From: an uncultured Lachnospiraceae bacterium
GTDB taxonomy: Bacteria; Bacillota; Clostridia; Lachnospirales; Lachnospiraceae
Reading direction: 5' to 3'
Assembly: GCA_902778165.1 (NCBI GenBank)
Contig: CACYWQ010000017.1
Coordinates: 1-41,328, forward strand
DNA: 41,328 nt
A program made the position numbers and the translations under genes. The notes beneath the pieces were generated by a model. It had not been told where the DNA came from. It saw nothing but the letters and a program-made list of their open reading frames with translations, and searched no databases. Below are positions 25,278-32,913 of this stretch, piece by piece (the stretch's first letter is position 1; each line of letters opens with the position of its first letter).

Positions 25278-26624
25278 CTAGAACGGCATTCTAAATCTGC
25301 CTTTCTTGCCCATCATTCCCTTCATCTGTTTCATCATCTTCTGACTCTGTTCGAATTGCTTGATGAAACGATTGACTTCTGCTATATCAACACCTGCACC
25401 TCTGGCTATTCTGTGCTTACGACTTGGATTCATAAGCTTGGGATTCTCACGCTCTGCCTTGGTCATAGACAGAACAATGGCTTCGGTTCTTGCAAGCTGC
25501 TTCTCATCTACTGCACCCTCAAGATCGGAAGTCTTAATACCCATTCCGAGTCCCGGAAGCATTCCGAGTATTGATGATAAGCCTCCCATATTGCGCATCT
25601 GCTTCATGCTCTCAAGGTAGTCGTTGAAATCAAACTTACCCTTCTTCATGCGTGAAGCCATGTCTTTCTCTTTGGCTTCATCTATATCTATGGCATTCTG
25701 AGCCTTCTCGATAAGTGTAAGGACATCACCCATGCCTAAGATTCTGTTGGCCATTCTGTCGGGATAGAACTGCTCGAGGTCATCAAGCTTCTCGCCCATT
25801 CCGGCATACAGTATGGGGAGTTCGGTCACTGCCTTAACCGACAATGCCGCACCGCCTCTGGTATCACCGTCAAGCTTGGTAAGAATGACTCCCGTTAGTC
25901 CCACCTTCTGCTTGAAATCTTCGGCAACATTGACTGCATCCTGACCTGTCATGGCATCCACGGTAAGTATCGTCTGATGTACCGTTACCGCCTCTTTGAT
26001 AGCCTTAAGTTCAGCCATCATCTCTTCATCTATATGAAGACGACCCGCCGTATCGAGTATCACAACGTTATGGCCGCCCTTCTCGGCATATGCGATTGCA
26101 TGCTTGGCTATATCTACGGGACTTATATCGCTTCCTTCGGAGAATACTTCCACGCCGACCTTCTCACCGTTGACCTGCAACTGCTTGATGGCAGCCGGAC
26201 GATATACATCGCAGGCAACAAGCAGAGGTTTCTTACCCTTAAGCTTCATCTTGGCAGCAAGCTTAGCCGTGGTAGTGGTCTTACCTGCACCCTGAAGACC
26301 GCACATCATTATCACGGTAATAGCCTTACCGGGCTGATAGGTGATCTCCGTAGTCTCACTTCCCATAAGGGCTGTCATTTCTTCATTAACGATCTTGATG
26401 ACCATCTGTCCGGGATTAAGACCGTTCATGACATCAGAACCGACGGCTCTCTCTTCTACTGTCTTAATGAAGTTCTTAACCACTCTGAAGTTAACATCCG
26501 CCTCAAGGAGTGCCATCTTAACATCCTTACAGGCAATATGTACATCTTCTTCCGTCAGTCTTCCCTTGCTTCTTAAGTTCTTAAAGACGTTCTGAAGTTT
26601 TTCGGATAAGCTCTCAAATGCCAT
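25278..26624 (-). CDS. ffh: Signal recognition particle GTPase Ffh
   Basis: Ffh binds the signal sequences of nascent membrane proteins and, with the SRP RNA, brings ribosomes to FtsY at the membrane. The 448-residue protein has the N domain (MAFESLSEKLQNVFKNLRSK), the G domain with GLQGAGKTTTTAKLA, CDVYRPAAIKQL, LDTAGRLH, and TKLDGDTRGGAALS, and the Met-rich M domain ending KMMKQMKGMMGKKGRFRM. All motifs are standard. It follows ylxM directly, as in B. subtilis. Confidence 0.98.
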   Translation of the reverse strand: MAFESLSEKLQNVFKNLRSKGRLTEEDVHIACKDVKMALLEADVNFRVVKNFIKTVEERAVGSDVMNGLNPGQMVIKIVNEEMTALMGSETTEITYQPGKAITVIMMCGLQGAGKTTTTAKLAAKMKLKGKKPLLVACDVYRPAAIKQLQVNGEKVGVEVFSEGSDISPVDIAKHAIAYAEKGGHNVVILDTAGRLHIDEEMMAELKAIKEAVTVHQTILTVDAMTGQDAVNVAEDFKQKVGLTGVILTKLDGDTRGGAALSVKAVTELPILYAGMGEKLDDLEQFYPDRMANRILGMGDVLTLIEKAQNAIDIDEAKEKDMASRMKKGKFDFNDYLESMKQMRNMGGLSSILGMLPGLGMGIKTSDLEGAVDEKQLARTEAIVLSMTKAERENPKLMNPSRKHRIARGAGVDIAEVNRFIKQFEQSQKMMKQMKGMMGKKGRFRMPF

Positions 26625-26667
26625 TATCCATACACCCGTTTATAATCCGATTAAGATATGCCTTATA

Positions 26668-26982
26668 TCAGAGCATGTCCTTAATCTCATCTATAATATG
26701 TATAATCTTCTTATCTTTAGACAGCAGTGCAATCTCATCAAGCTTACTGTCCACGTTCTTATCACGCTTAATCAATCCCAGCGCTTCCTCATATCTTGCC
26801 AGTTGCTTATCACAACGCTTAATCAGGTCGTGAACGCCCTGTCTTGATATATCGTGTTCGGCTGCGATCTCACTAAGTGACATATCATCATAGACAACCG
26901 CTTCATATATCTGCCTCTGATGCCCCGTCAGAAGGCCGCCATAGTAATCATATAACCTGCCGCGTTCAATGATATTATCCAT
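26668..26982 (-). CDS. ylxM: YlxM (UPF0122) helix-turn-helix protein
   Basis: The start ATG at 26980-26982 lies behind AGGGGCAG and gives 104 residues. The protein resembles sigma-70 region 4: RLYDYYGGLLTGHQRQIYE and DMSLSEIAAEHDISRQGVHD (the recognition helix). YlxM is encoded beside ffh across Firmicutes and has been proposed to act with the signal recognition particle; its role is not settled. A strong promoter precedes it, so it heads the ylxM-ffh-rpsP-khpA-rimM-trmD operon. Confidence 0.92.
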   Translation of the reverse strand: MDNIIERGRLYDYYGGLLTGHQRQIYEAVVYDDMSLSEIAAEHDISRQGVHDLIKRCDKQLARYEEALGLIKRDKNVDSKLDEIALLSKDKKIIHIIDEIKDML

Positions 26983-27030
26983 GTTCTGCCCCTGTATAGT
27001 ATAAATACTTGACACCGACGCACAAGATAT

Positions 27031-27059
27031 AATATATAACATAGTGCGAGGGCTGTCAA
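27031..27059 (-). promoter_or_regulatory. Sigma-A promoter of the ylxM-ffh operon
   Basis: TTGACA (27054-27059) and TATATT (27031-27036) on the minus strand are 17 bases apart, near consensus. A second, weaker pair (TTGTGC at 27020-27025, TATACT at 26998-27003, 16 bases) lies downstream. The -35 of the first sits in the 3' arm of a 13-bp hairpin. Confidence 0.75.
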
Positions 27060-27081
27060 GTATTTATTCTTAACAGCCCTC
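27048..27081 (-). terminator. Hairpin after the DUF6033-like gene, overlapping the ylxM promoter
   Basis: The 13-bp arms (GAGGGCTGTTAAG / CTTGACAGCCCTC on the minus strand, one G-U pair) enclose an 8-base A/T loop. It lies 37 bases after the upstream gene's stop, which fits a terminator, but no T-tract follows. Its 3' arm contains the TTGACA of the next promoter, so it could also act as an operator. Confidence 0.55.
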
Positions 27082-27118
27082 ATGTATATCCAATATACCT
27101 TACACTATGACATTGAGA

Positions 27119-27931
27119 CTATACTGCGAAGTTGATCCTCTCCATGGGAGAATTAACTATCTTATCAAGCGCTTCGTCATCAAGCTCCTTGATCATGTTC
27201 ATAAGCTCCTCGATAGAACCTGCCTGGATTCTTCCCTTCTTAGGCAGCTTAGGTGCCTCGAACTTCTTGGCAATGGCTTCCTGTTCCGACTTTCTCTCAG
27301 CCTTAGCTTCGGCTCTCTGTTCAGCCTTTCTCTCTTCGATCCTCTCTGCCTGCTTCTCCGATACTTTGGACAGCTCAGCGAAGATATCCACTCCGCCGTC
27401 GGCATTCATCGAGATAGAGAGATTCTCCAGAATATAGCCTTTCTCTGCCAGCGCATCAAGCTTGGCCTGGAACTCTTCGTCATTCTCAAGTTTCTTAGTC
27501 ATATCGATCAAAGACTCAACCTGCTTCATCTGCGAAACGGCATAGTCTTCATCTTCAGCCATCTTCTCGAGTTCATCAGCGGTGAAGATTACGGTGTACT
27601 CCTTATCTCCCGTTCCTCTCATGGTCGAGAATTCCCGGCTGTCTCCGGCTACTGCGAATCCGTAGTCGCCGTACTGCTCACGCAGTTTGCCTAGCAATTC
27701 CTTCGCCTTGTCGGACAATCCTTCCTCGGCGCTTCCTGACTGTGATACACCCGAAGGTTCATATTTATCCACATAATCATGGATACCTTTGGAAACATTA
27801 TTATTTGCTTCCTTAGGCACAGCATTATTCTCCGGCTTCTTTACAGACGGTTCTTTGCGCTCAAAAATCTTGGGATTGCTTTGGACAGGATTAAAGAATT
27901 GTTTGCCAAGGTCATTAACATTCATGCCCAT
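27119..27931 (-). CDS. DUF6033-like cytoplasmic protein of unknown function
   Basis: The ATG at 27929-27931 follows AAAGGAGGGCAAACGT and gives 270 residues starting MGMNVNDLGKQFFNP. There is no signal peptide or membrane span. A Lys/Pro/Asn-rich segment (about 20-60) is followed by a central region (LGKLREQYGDYGFAVAGDS, YTVIFTADELEKMAEDEDY) and a strongly charged coiled-coil stretch (about 190-225, EKQAERIEERKAEQRAEAKA). The C-terminus is short and helical (IEELMNMIKELDDEALDKI). It resembles the DUF6033 proteins of Lachnospiraceae, whose function is not known. A possible sigma-D promoter upstream suggests, but does not prove, membership of the motility regulon. Confidence 0.65.
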   Translation of the reverse strand: MGMNVNDLGKQFFNPVQSNPKIFERKEPSVKKPENNAVPKEANNNVSKGIHDYVDKYEPSGVSQSGSAEEGLSDKAKELLGKLREQYGDYGFAVAGDSREFSTMRGTGDKEYTVIFTADELEKMAEDEDYAVSQMKQVESLIDMTKKLENDEEFQAKLDALAEKGYILENLSISMNADGGVDIFAELSKVSEKQAERIEERKAEQRAEAKAERKSEQEAIAKKFEAPKLPKKGRIQAGSIEELMNMIKELDDEALDKIVNSPMERINFAV

Positions 27932-28065
27932 ACGTTTGCCCTCCTTTGGCTGTTCCGATATTGCTATCGGTAGAAATCCTTTTCCTGTAACTATAAGCAT
28001 CTGTTATATCTTACCCGCATCTGTTGGCCCGCACAAATGCGCATGGTAATTCTATATCATTCTGT

Positions 28066-28093
28066 ATATCGGTATGATCTTCCGTATACTTAA
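28066..28093 (-). promoter_or_regulatory. Possible sigma-D (SigD/FliA-type) promoter of the DUF6033-like gene
   Basis: CCGATAT (28066-28072), the consensus -10 of sigma-D promoters, stands 16 bases after TTAAG (28089-28093), a partial match to the -35 CTAAA. No good sigma-A pair was found in this region. CCGATAT also occurs by chance inside other genes here, so the call depends on position and spacing. Confidence 0.35.
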
Positions 28094-28120
28094 TACCATT
28101 TTATTAAAAAAATATAAAAA

Positions 28121-29329
28121 TTACAAATTTTTTTCTACTTTGTCTATGGATTCCTTGATATTGCGTGCAACGCGTGCTAAATCCTCATATTCGTACTTGA
28201 CTCTCTCTTCACCGAATCCTTCGGAACGCTTCACTCTCATCTCACCGTACTGAGTGTTGACCTTACCGATGCTTCGCTTCATAGTATATCTGTGACTGAC
28301 ATTCTCTCTTACGCCTATCGTTGTGGTGTATTTAAATATCAGTCTAATAATGTCTTCTCTCTGTTCTGGCGTGCACATCACACACAACATGGTTCCCAGT
28401 CTTGATTTCTTCATGACTATGGGAATCGTATATACATCCAGCGCACCCGCTTCGAATAATCTCTCCATACAGAAAGATATCTTCTCCGGTGTCATGTCAT
28501 CCAGATTGCATGACAGCTCTATTACATCCTTACTCTTCTCATCGGATAGTCCAAGCATCGCTCTGACACAGTTGACCTGTTCGAAATCCTTGGCTCCCAT
28601 TCCGTATCCGGTCTTGGCTACGCGCATAACCGGCATATCCGCAAATGCATTAACGAAATACTTAAGACATGCCGCACCTGTAGGTGTGCATAGTTCTCCC
28701 TGTATTCTGCCGCCGTATATGGGCACATCCTTAAGAATATTGGCAGTGGCCGGAGCAGGTACCGGCAGTACTCCGTGAGCACATCTTACATGTCCGCTTC
28801 CTACATGCACCGGAGATGCTATGACCTTATCAGGGGCCAACTTCTCCATAAGTACACATACACCCGTAATATCCGCTATGGCATCTTTAGTTCCCACCTC
28901 ATGGAAATGAATATCCGTTACGGGTACTCCGTGAGCTGCACTCTCCGCCTTGGCAAGCAGCGTATATATTGACATTACATCTTTCTTGACTTTATCAGAT
29001 ACAGGCATGGCTGCCACTATTGCCTCTATATCTTTAAGACTGCTGTGATGATGTTCATGATGATCGTGTCCGTGGTGATCATCCGAATGATCATGGTGAT
29101 CATGATGCGCTCCTTCCGATACTCCGTCCACCTTGACAGTCATATGGGTACCCGTTACACCAAGCTTAATTACTTTCTCCGGAGTCACTTCGACTCCGTC
29201 AAGTCCTAAGGCATTCATAACAGTCACGTATGATGCCTTCTCTTCGCTTGAACCAAGTAATTCATATAACGCTGCGCAGAGCATATCGCCTGCAGCTCCC
29301 ATAGACAGATCCAAATATATTGTCTTCAT
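28121..29329 (-). CDS. larC: Nickel-pincer cofactor biosynthesis protein LarC (nickel insertion)
   Basis: LarC inserts nickel into the pyridinium bis-thiocarboxylic mononucleotide to complete the nickel-pincer cofactor of lactate racemase and related enzymes. The 402-residue protein has the family start TIYLDLSMGAAGDMLCAALY, a His/Asp-rich loop (about 75-100, with HHDHHDHSDDHHGHDHHEHH), the core block VPVTDIHFHEVGTKDAIADI, and ELSCNLDDMTPEKISF in the C-terminal half. Both halves are in one continuous frame, whereas some lactobacilli make LarC by a programmed frameshift. The ATG follows GGAGG. It lies 11 bases after larB; larA and larE are not in this window. Confidence 0.95.
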   Translation of the reverse strand: MKTIYLDLSMGAAGDMLCAALYELLGSSEEKASYVTVMNALGLDGVEVTPEKVIKLGVTGTHMTVKVDGVSEGAHHDHHDHSDDHHGHDHHEHHHSSLKDIEAIVAAMPVSDKVKKDVMSIYTLLAKAESAAHGVPVTDIHFHEVGTKDAIADITGVCVLMEKLAPDKVIASPVHVGSGHVRCAHGVLPVPAPATANILKDVPIYGGRIQGELCTPTGAACLKYFVNAFADMPVMRVAKTGYGMGAKDFEQVNCVRAMLGLSDEKSKDVIELSCNLDDMTPEKISFCMERLFEAGALDVYTIPIVMKKSRLGTMLCVMCTPEQREDIIRLIFKYTTTIGVRENVSHRYTMKRSIGKVNTQYGEMRVKRSEGFGEERVKYEYEDLARVARNIKESIDKVEKNL

Positions 29330-29340
29330 CAATCCTCCAC

Positions 29341-30105
29341 TTATACGACCCTATGTCTGTTCATATGATTGATCATACTCGCCATATATCCGGCGCCGAA
29401 TCCGTTATCTATATTAACAACGGACACCCCGCTTGCACATGAATTCATCATCGACAATAACGCCGAGATCCCCTCATATGAAGCTCCATAACCCACACTT
29501 GTAGGCACGGCTATAACGGGACAATCAGCCATTCCGCCTATGACGCTTGCAAGCGCACCTTCCATGCCGGCTATGGCTATTATCACAGAAGATGACATTA
29601 TATCATCCATATGACTTAAGAGTCTGTGTATTCCGGCCACCCCCACATCGTATATGCACTTAACTTCATTGCCAAGTGCTCTTGCCGTGACCGCAGCCTC
29701 TTCTGCCACGGGTATATCACTTGTTCCGCCTGTCGCGATAAGAATCGTCCCTATTCCGTCGGGAACAGAGACAGTCCCGCATACCGCGATCTTTCCCTGT
29801 GCACTGTATTCTATATCGTGCTTCTTAGATATATCCGCAGCTTTGGCTTCATCAATCCGCGTGATCAGAATGGTCTCCTGACCGGTCTCTTTCATCTTAT
29901 CGATAATACCGATGATCTGCTCTGCACTCTTACCTGCTCCGTATATTATCTCAGGCACACCCTGCCTGAGTTCCCTGTGAGTATCAAGTTTGGCATAGCC
30001 AATATCCTCAAACGGTGCCTTACGAAGCTTAAGCACAGCTTCATCTATCGATATACTTCCATCCCGAACTCCGACAAGGAGATTCTCCATATCCATTCTC
30101 ATCAT
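29341..30105 (-). CDS. larB: Nickel-pincer cofactor biosynthesis protein LarB
   Basis: LarB carboxylates and hydrolyses nicotinic acid adenine dinucleotide to start nickel-pincer cofactor synthesis. The 254-residue protein has an N-terminal helical part (LKLRKAPFEDIGYAKLDTHR, GVPEIIYGAGKS) and a PurE-like C-terminal domain: GGTSDIPVAEEAAVTA, YDVGVAGIHRLL, AGMEGALASVIGG, PVIAVPTSVGYG, NSCASGVSVVNIDNGFGAGY. The start lacks a clear ribosome site, and ATG codons in frame follow at once (MMRMDM). It lies between the DUF362 protein gene and larC in one operon. Confidence 0.94.
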   Translation of the reverse strand: MMRMDMENLLVGVRDGSISIDEAVLKLRKAPFEDIGYAKLDTHRELRQGVPEIIYGAGKSAEQIIGIIDKMKETGQETILITRIDEAKAADISKKHDIEYSAQGKIAVCGTVSVPDGIGTILIATGGTSDIPVAEEAAVTARALGNEVKCIYDVGVAGIHRLLSHMDDIMSSSVIIAIAGMEGALASVIGGMADCPVIAVPTSVGYGASYEGISALLSMMNSCASGVSVVNIDNGFGAGYMASMINHMNRHRVV

Positions 30106-30126
30106 ATCTTAAATTAATTAAAGAAT

Positions 30127-31251
30127 CTATTTCATTGTTACAAGTTCATAATCTCTTGTGCCTACTCCTATCTTCTCGGCATGAATGAGTGTCTCCTCCC
30201 AGGATACATTGGGATTACTGTTATGCCATACATCACCGTGGTCATGGAAATGTTCGTTTGCCATGTTATCGCCCAGTTGGCTGTTTCTTATAGGCTCGGC
30301 GTTCTGACATAAGTCGACACATGCCTGGTCAAGAGCTACCGGATCAAATGAAGCGAGCATTCCTATATCAGGCAGGATCGGTGCATCATTCTCTCCATGG
30401 CAATCACAGTTAGGTGAAACATCCGTAATAAGACTTACATGGAAATTCGGTCTTCCGCTTACTACAGCCGCCGTATACTCAGCCATTCTTCTGCCAAGCA
30501 TCTGCGGTGCATCCCAATTATCATTCTCTATGGCATCGAAGGCACATGCACCTATACATCTTCCGCATCCCTTACATTTATCGGGATCGATCCACGCTTT
30601 ATTGCCTTCATATACTATTGCATCGGAGCCGCACTCCCTGGCACATCTTCGACATCCGCGACACAGATCCGTGATCACATGCGGATGACCGCTGTTATGC
30701 TGCTGCATTTTACCGGCACGGCTTCCGCAACCCATTCCTATATTCTTGATTGCACCGCCGAATCCTGCCTGTTCATGCCCCTTGAAATGATTAAGGGATA
30801 TCACGATATCTGCATCCATAATGGCACGGCCGATATATGCTTCCTTGCAATATTCACCGTTAGGCACCGGAACAGCTATATCGTCCGTTCCTCTGAGTCC
30901 GTCGCCTATGATTATCTGACATCCCGTAGTCACGGTATTGAAGCCGTTGATATTGGCACAGTCAAGATGTTCAAGTGCATGCTTACGTGAACCCGGATAT
31001 AAAGTATTGCAATCCGTAAGGAACGGCAGTCCGCCGTTTTCCTTAACGACATCCGCCACTGCCTTGGCATAATTAGGCCTTAAATATGCCAGATTACCAA
31101 GTTCACCGAAGTGCATCTTGATCGCCACGAACTTGCCGTCCATGTCAATCGTCCCCATCCCGGCCATCTTTATTAACTTCTTAAGCTTATCGGGAAGACT
31201 GACCCCCAGAACTGTTCTGAAATCCGTGAAAAATACCTTCGATTTCTCCAT
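30127..31251 (-). CDS. DUF362 protein with two 4Fe-4S ferredoxin motifs
   Basis: The protein has 374 residues and no signal peptide. The N-terminal and C-terminal parts are the DUF362 fold (VAIKMHFGELGN, LPFLTDCNTLYPGSRKHA, DIVISLNHFKGHEQAGFGGA, KNIGMGCGSRAGK). Inserted near residues 197-236 are two cluster motifs, Cys 197/200/203/207 and Cys 226/229/232/236, of the CxxCxxCxxxC type. It is therefore likely an iron-sulphur electron-transfer or redox enzyme of unknown reaction. GGAGGG precedes the start and a good promoter lies upstream. Being first in the operon with larB and larC, it may serve the nickel-pincer pathway or an enzyme using the cofactor; that is inference. Confidence 0.85.
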   Translation of the reverse strand: MEKSKVFFTDFRTVLGVSLPDKLKKLIKMAGMGTIDMDGKFVAIKMHFGELGNLAYLRPNYAKAVADVVKENGGLPFLTDCNTLYPGSRKHALEHLDCANINGFNTVTTGCQIIIGDGLRGTDDIAVPVPNGEYCKEAYIGRAIMDADIVISLNHFKGHEQAGFGGAIKNIGMGCGSRAGKMQQHNSGHPHVITDLCRGCRRCARECGSDAIVYEGNKAWIDPDKCKGCGRCIGACAFDAIENDNWDAPQMLGRRMAEYTAAVVSGRPNFHVSLITDVSPNCDCHGENDAPILPDIGMLASFDPVALDQACVDLCQNAEPIRNSQLGDNMANEHFHDHGDVWHNSNPNVSWEETLIHAEKIGVGTRDYELVTMK

Positions 31252-31302
31252 CTACGTAACCCTCCGTACCTTCATACGCTAAAAAAAATTATAAGTACTT
31301 AA

Positions 31303-31331
31303 ATTATACTAAAAATGTGCTTTTTTGTCAC
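31303..31331 (-). promoter_or_regulatory. Sigma-A promoter of the DUF362-larB-larC operon
   Basis: GTGACA (31326-31331) and a perfect TATAAT (31303-31308) on the minus strand are 17 bases apart. A 25-bp palindrome ends one base upstream of the -35. Confidence 0.75.
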
Positions 31332-31332
31332 T

Positions 31333-31357
31333 TTTAAGTCGCAAATTGTGACTTAAA
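31333..31357. promoter_or_regulatory. 25-bp near-perfect palindrome, candidate operator
   Basis: The half-sites TTTAAGTCGCAA and TTGTGACTTAAA flank one central A, with a single mismatched pair. It lies just upstream of the -35 of the DUF362-lar promoter and about 40 bases upstream of the HAD promoter on the other strand. This fits the binding site of a dimeric regulator, probably an activator for the minus-strand operon. Confidence 0.6.
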
Positions 31358-31397
31358 TATACACTTACGCGTCACACCCTGAACAGCCAAATCAATA

Positions 31398-31426
31398 TTG
31401 CCAAAAAAACGGGAATGCCTTATCAT
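31398..31426 (+). promoter_or_regulatory. Sigma-A promoter of the HAD phosphatase gene
   Basis: TTGCCA (31398-31403) and TATCAT (31421-31426), 17 bases apart, on the plus strand. The predicted start of transcription near 31433 lies after the first in-frame ATG (31415), which supports the inner start at 31460. Confidence 0.7.
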
Positions 31427-31459
31427 ATTGAGGAAATACGGAAAACGGAGAATACAGAC

Positions 31460-32101
31460 ATGTACGAATACATATGCTTTGATCTTGATGGTACACTTAC
31501 TCAATCAGAATACGGAGTAATCGGTGCCGCCGAATATGCGCTTAATCAGATGGGAATTAAGGAACCCGACAAGAAGAAGTTACTCAGATTCATCGGCCCG
31601 CCGTTATATGTATCATTCGATGAATTCTACGGGCTTAAAGGTGATGATGTTGAGAAGGCAATCGAGTACTTCAGAAGCATCTACGATACCAAAGGATATA
31701 TGGAATCTCCTCTTTATGACGGCATAGAGGAGTTACTTGATAAGCTTAAGCAGGCCGGCAAACACCTTCTTATAGTCACATCCAAGCCGATTGGTATGGC
31801 CAATAAAGTTGCCGCCAATACTGGTCTTGATAAGTACGTTGAGAAGATCATCGGACCTGACGGCGAGATGAAGGATGCAAGTAAGGCTGCACTTCTTAGA
31901 AGAGCCATTGAATATGCCGGTTCGGATACAAGCCGCATGATCATGATCGGCGACCGCCTCTATGATATTGAGGGCGCCAATGAAGTCGGCATGGACTCAA
32001 TCGGAGTAATATACGGCTACGGAAGTCGTGATGAACTCACAGTCGCCGGTGCCACTTACTTAGCGGACACTCCCGCCGACATCCTTAAATATACACTGTA
32101 A
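31460..32101 (+). CDS. HAD-superfamily hydrolase (phosphoglycolate-phosphatase-like)
   Basis: This is the only plus-strand gene. The ATG at 31460 follows GGAG by nine bases and gives 213 residues; an earlier in-frame ATG lies inside the promoter. Motif I is FDLDGTLTQ (nucleophile Asp and acid Asp), motif II VTSKP, the motif III Lys is near DASKAALL, and motif IV is IGDRLYDIEGA. A helical cap (about 15-80) places it in the subfamily with phosphoglycolate, pyrophosphate and 5'-nucleotide phosphatases. The natural substrate cannot be told. It ends at a hairpin shared with the converging gene. Confidence 0.9.
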   Translation: MYEYICFDLDGTLTQSEYGVIGAAEYALNQMGIKEPDKKKLLRFIGPPLYVSFDEFYGLKGDDVEKAIEYFRSIYDTKGYMESPLYDGIEELLDKLKQAGKHLLIVTSKPIGMANKVAANTGLDKYVEKIIGPDGEMKDASKAALLRRAIEYAGSDTSRMIMIGDRLYDIEGANEVGMDSIGVIYGYGSRDELTVAGATYLADTPADILKYTL

Positions 32102-32113
32102 TCACACAACAAA

Positions 32114-32135
32114 CGGCAGGTCATACGACCTGCCG
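32114..32135. terminator. Bidirectional terminator between converging genes
   Basis: A perfect 9-bp stem (CGGCAGGTC / GACCTGCCG) with the loop ATAC, extended outward by AACAA / TTGTT, is flanked by T-rich runs on both strands. It serves the HAD gene on the plus strand and the small membrane protein gene on the minus strand. Confidence 0.85.
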
Positions 32136-32165
32136 CTTGTTATATCTTATATATCACCGGTGAAT

Positions 32166-32480
32166 CTATCTTCCCCGGGCAAGTGCGCCCTTTATCACGC
32201 CCTTTGGATCTTTGATAAGAACCGATACGGTCCAGATGATAAGTCCGAGTGCAACTACGGATATGCCCAAGTATGCATCATTGATCATATCAGCAGGTGC
32301 AGGTGCGAAATACTCCGCACCGAGTTCCGCATACTCAAATATTGCATCAACCGTCCACATAAGCGAAGCTCCCCAGAACATCAGAGCTAAGAATCCGCGA
32401 TTGTATTCCTTCCTGTCATCTCTTCTGTACCATACGATCGTGCTGACTACTGCAGCAAATACAGTTATAAGTAAAGTCAT
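32166..32480 (-). CDS. Small membrane protein, unrecognised (two spans, WGxS motif)
   Basis: The 104-residue protein was not matched to a family. It begins with a hydrophobic span (about 2-18), then RRDDRKEYN, a second hydrophobic part with MFWGASLMWTVDAIF, a short acidic/aromatic loop, and a last span (about 70-89). The ribosome site GGGGAGG is strong. It lies 18 bases after another small membrane protein, which has a similar MLWGGSAL block, so the two may be distant paralogues or partners. It is last in the sstT-yitT unit. Confidence 0.75.
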   Translation of the reverse strand: MTLLITVFAAVVSTIVWYRRDDRKEYNRGFLALMFWGASLMWTVDAIFEYAELGAEYFAPAPADMINDAYLGISVVALGLIIWTVSVLIKDPKGVIKGALARGR

Positions 32481-32498
32481 TATTTCATCCTCCCCAAT

Positions 32499-32912
32499 CT
32501 ACGCGTTCTCTGCCGCAGTATCACCTGCTTCGGCTCTCTTCTCAATGATTCCCGATACAGCTACCATACCGCCCCATACTGCAGTAACAAGTATAGCCAT
32601 AACCACACCTACACTGCTCATCTCAGCAAGCATATCGGACACTTCACCGTTAGTCACCGCTGTTAAGAACGGGAAATATGGAACAACCTCACCATGCCAT
32701 AAATGTTCAAATGCAAGCAATGCCGAACCGCCCCATAACATCTTATTAAGCCATCCGAGCTTAACAGAGAAAGGCGTCTTAGCATTAGCATTCTCAATCG
32801 CATCAGCCGCGTGAGCGGTTGACTCGGCTCCCTTCTTCTCCTTATTCTTCATTACTGACTGAACCGCTGTTGTTACAACCGCTTCGGTTGCAGGTACAAG
32901 AAAACATGCCAT
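32499..32912 (-). CDS. Small membrane protein, unrecognised (WGGS motif)
   Basis: The ATG at 32910-32912 follows GGAGGAAGATTAGT, one base after the YitT-family stop, and gives 137 residues. A hydrophobic N-terminus (MACFLVPATEAVVTTAV) is followed by a charged Lys/Glu/Ala segment (about 22-48), the block GWLNKMLWGGSALLAFEHLW, a loop (HGEVVPYFPFL), and a membrane span (about 95-120). No family is recognised. Tight coupling to the YitT-family gene and the shared WG-x-S block with the next gene suggest these products act together in the membrane. Confidence 0.75.
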   Translation of the reverse strand: MACFLVPATEAVVTTAVQSVMKNKEKKGAESTAHAADAIENANAKTPFSVKLGWLNKMLWGGSALLAFEHLWHGEVVPYFPFLTAVTNGEVSDMLAEMSSVGVVMAILVTAVWGGMVAVSGIIEKRAEAGDTAAENA

Positions 32913-32913
32913 A

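Noticed and set aside
25977-26576. Plus-strand frame of 199 codons inside ffh
   Set aside because: It is antisense to the conserved GTPase motifs of Ffh and shows no independent coding signal.
28001-28120. c-di-GMP riboswitch or other aptamer upstream of the DUF6033-like gene
   Set aside because: A small hairpin (GCGCA / TGCGG region) is present but the conserved GEMM core and tetraloop receptor are not.
28121-29329. Programmed frameshift in larC
   Set aside because: Some lactobacilli need one, but here the whole protein is in a single frame with both halves intact.
32212-32814. Plus-strand frame of 200 codons across the two small membrane proteins
   Set aside because: The minus-strand genes have strong ribosome sites and tight spacing. 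The plus frame has none and spans an intergenic gap.
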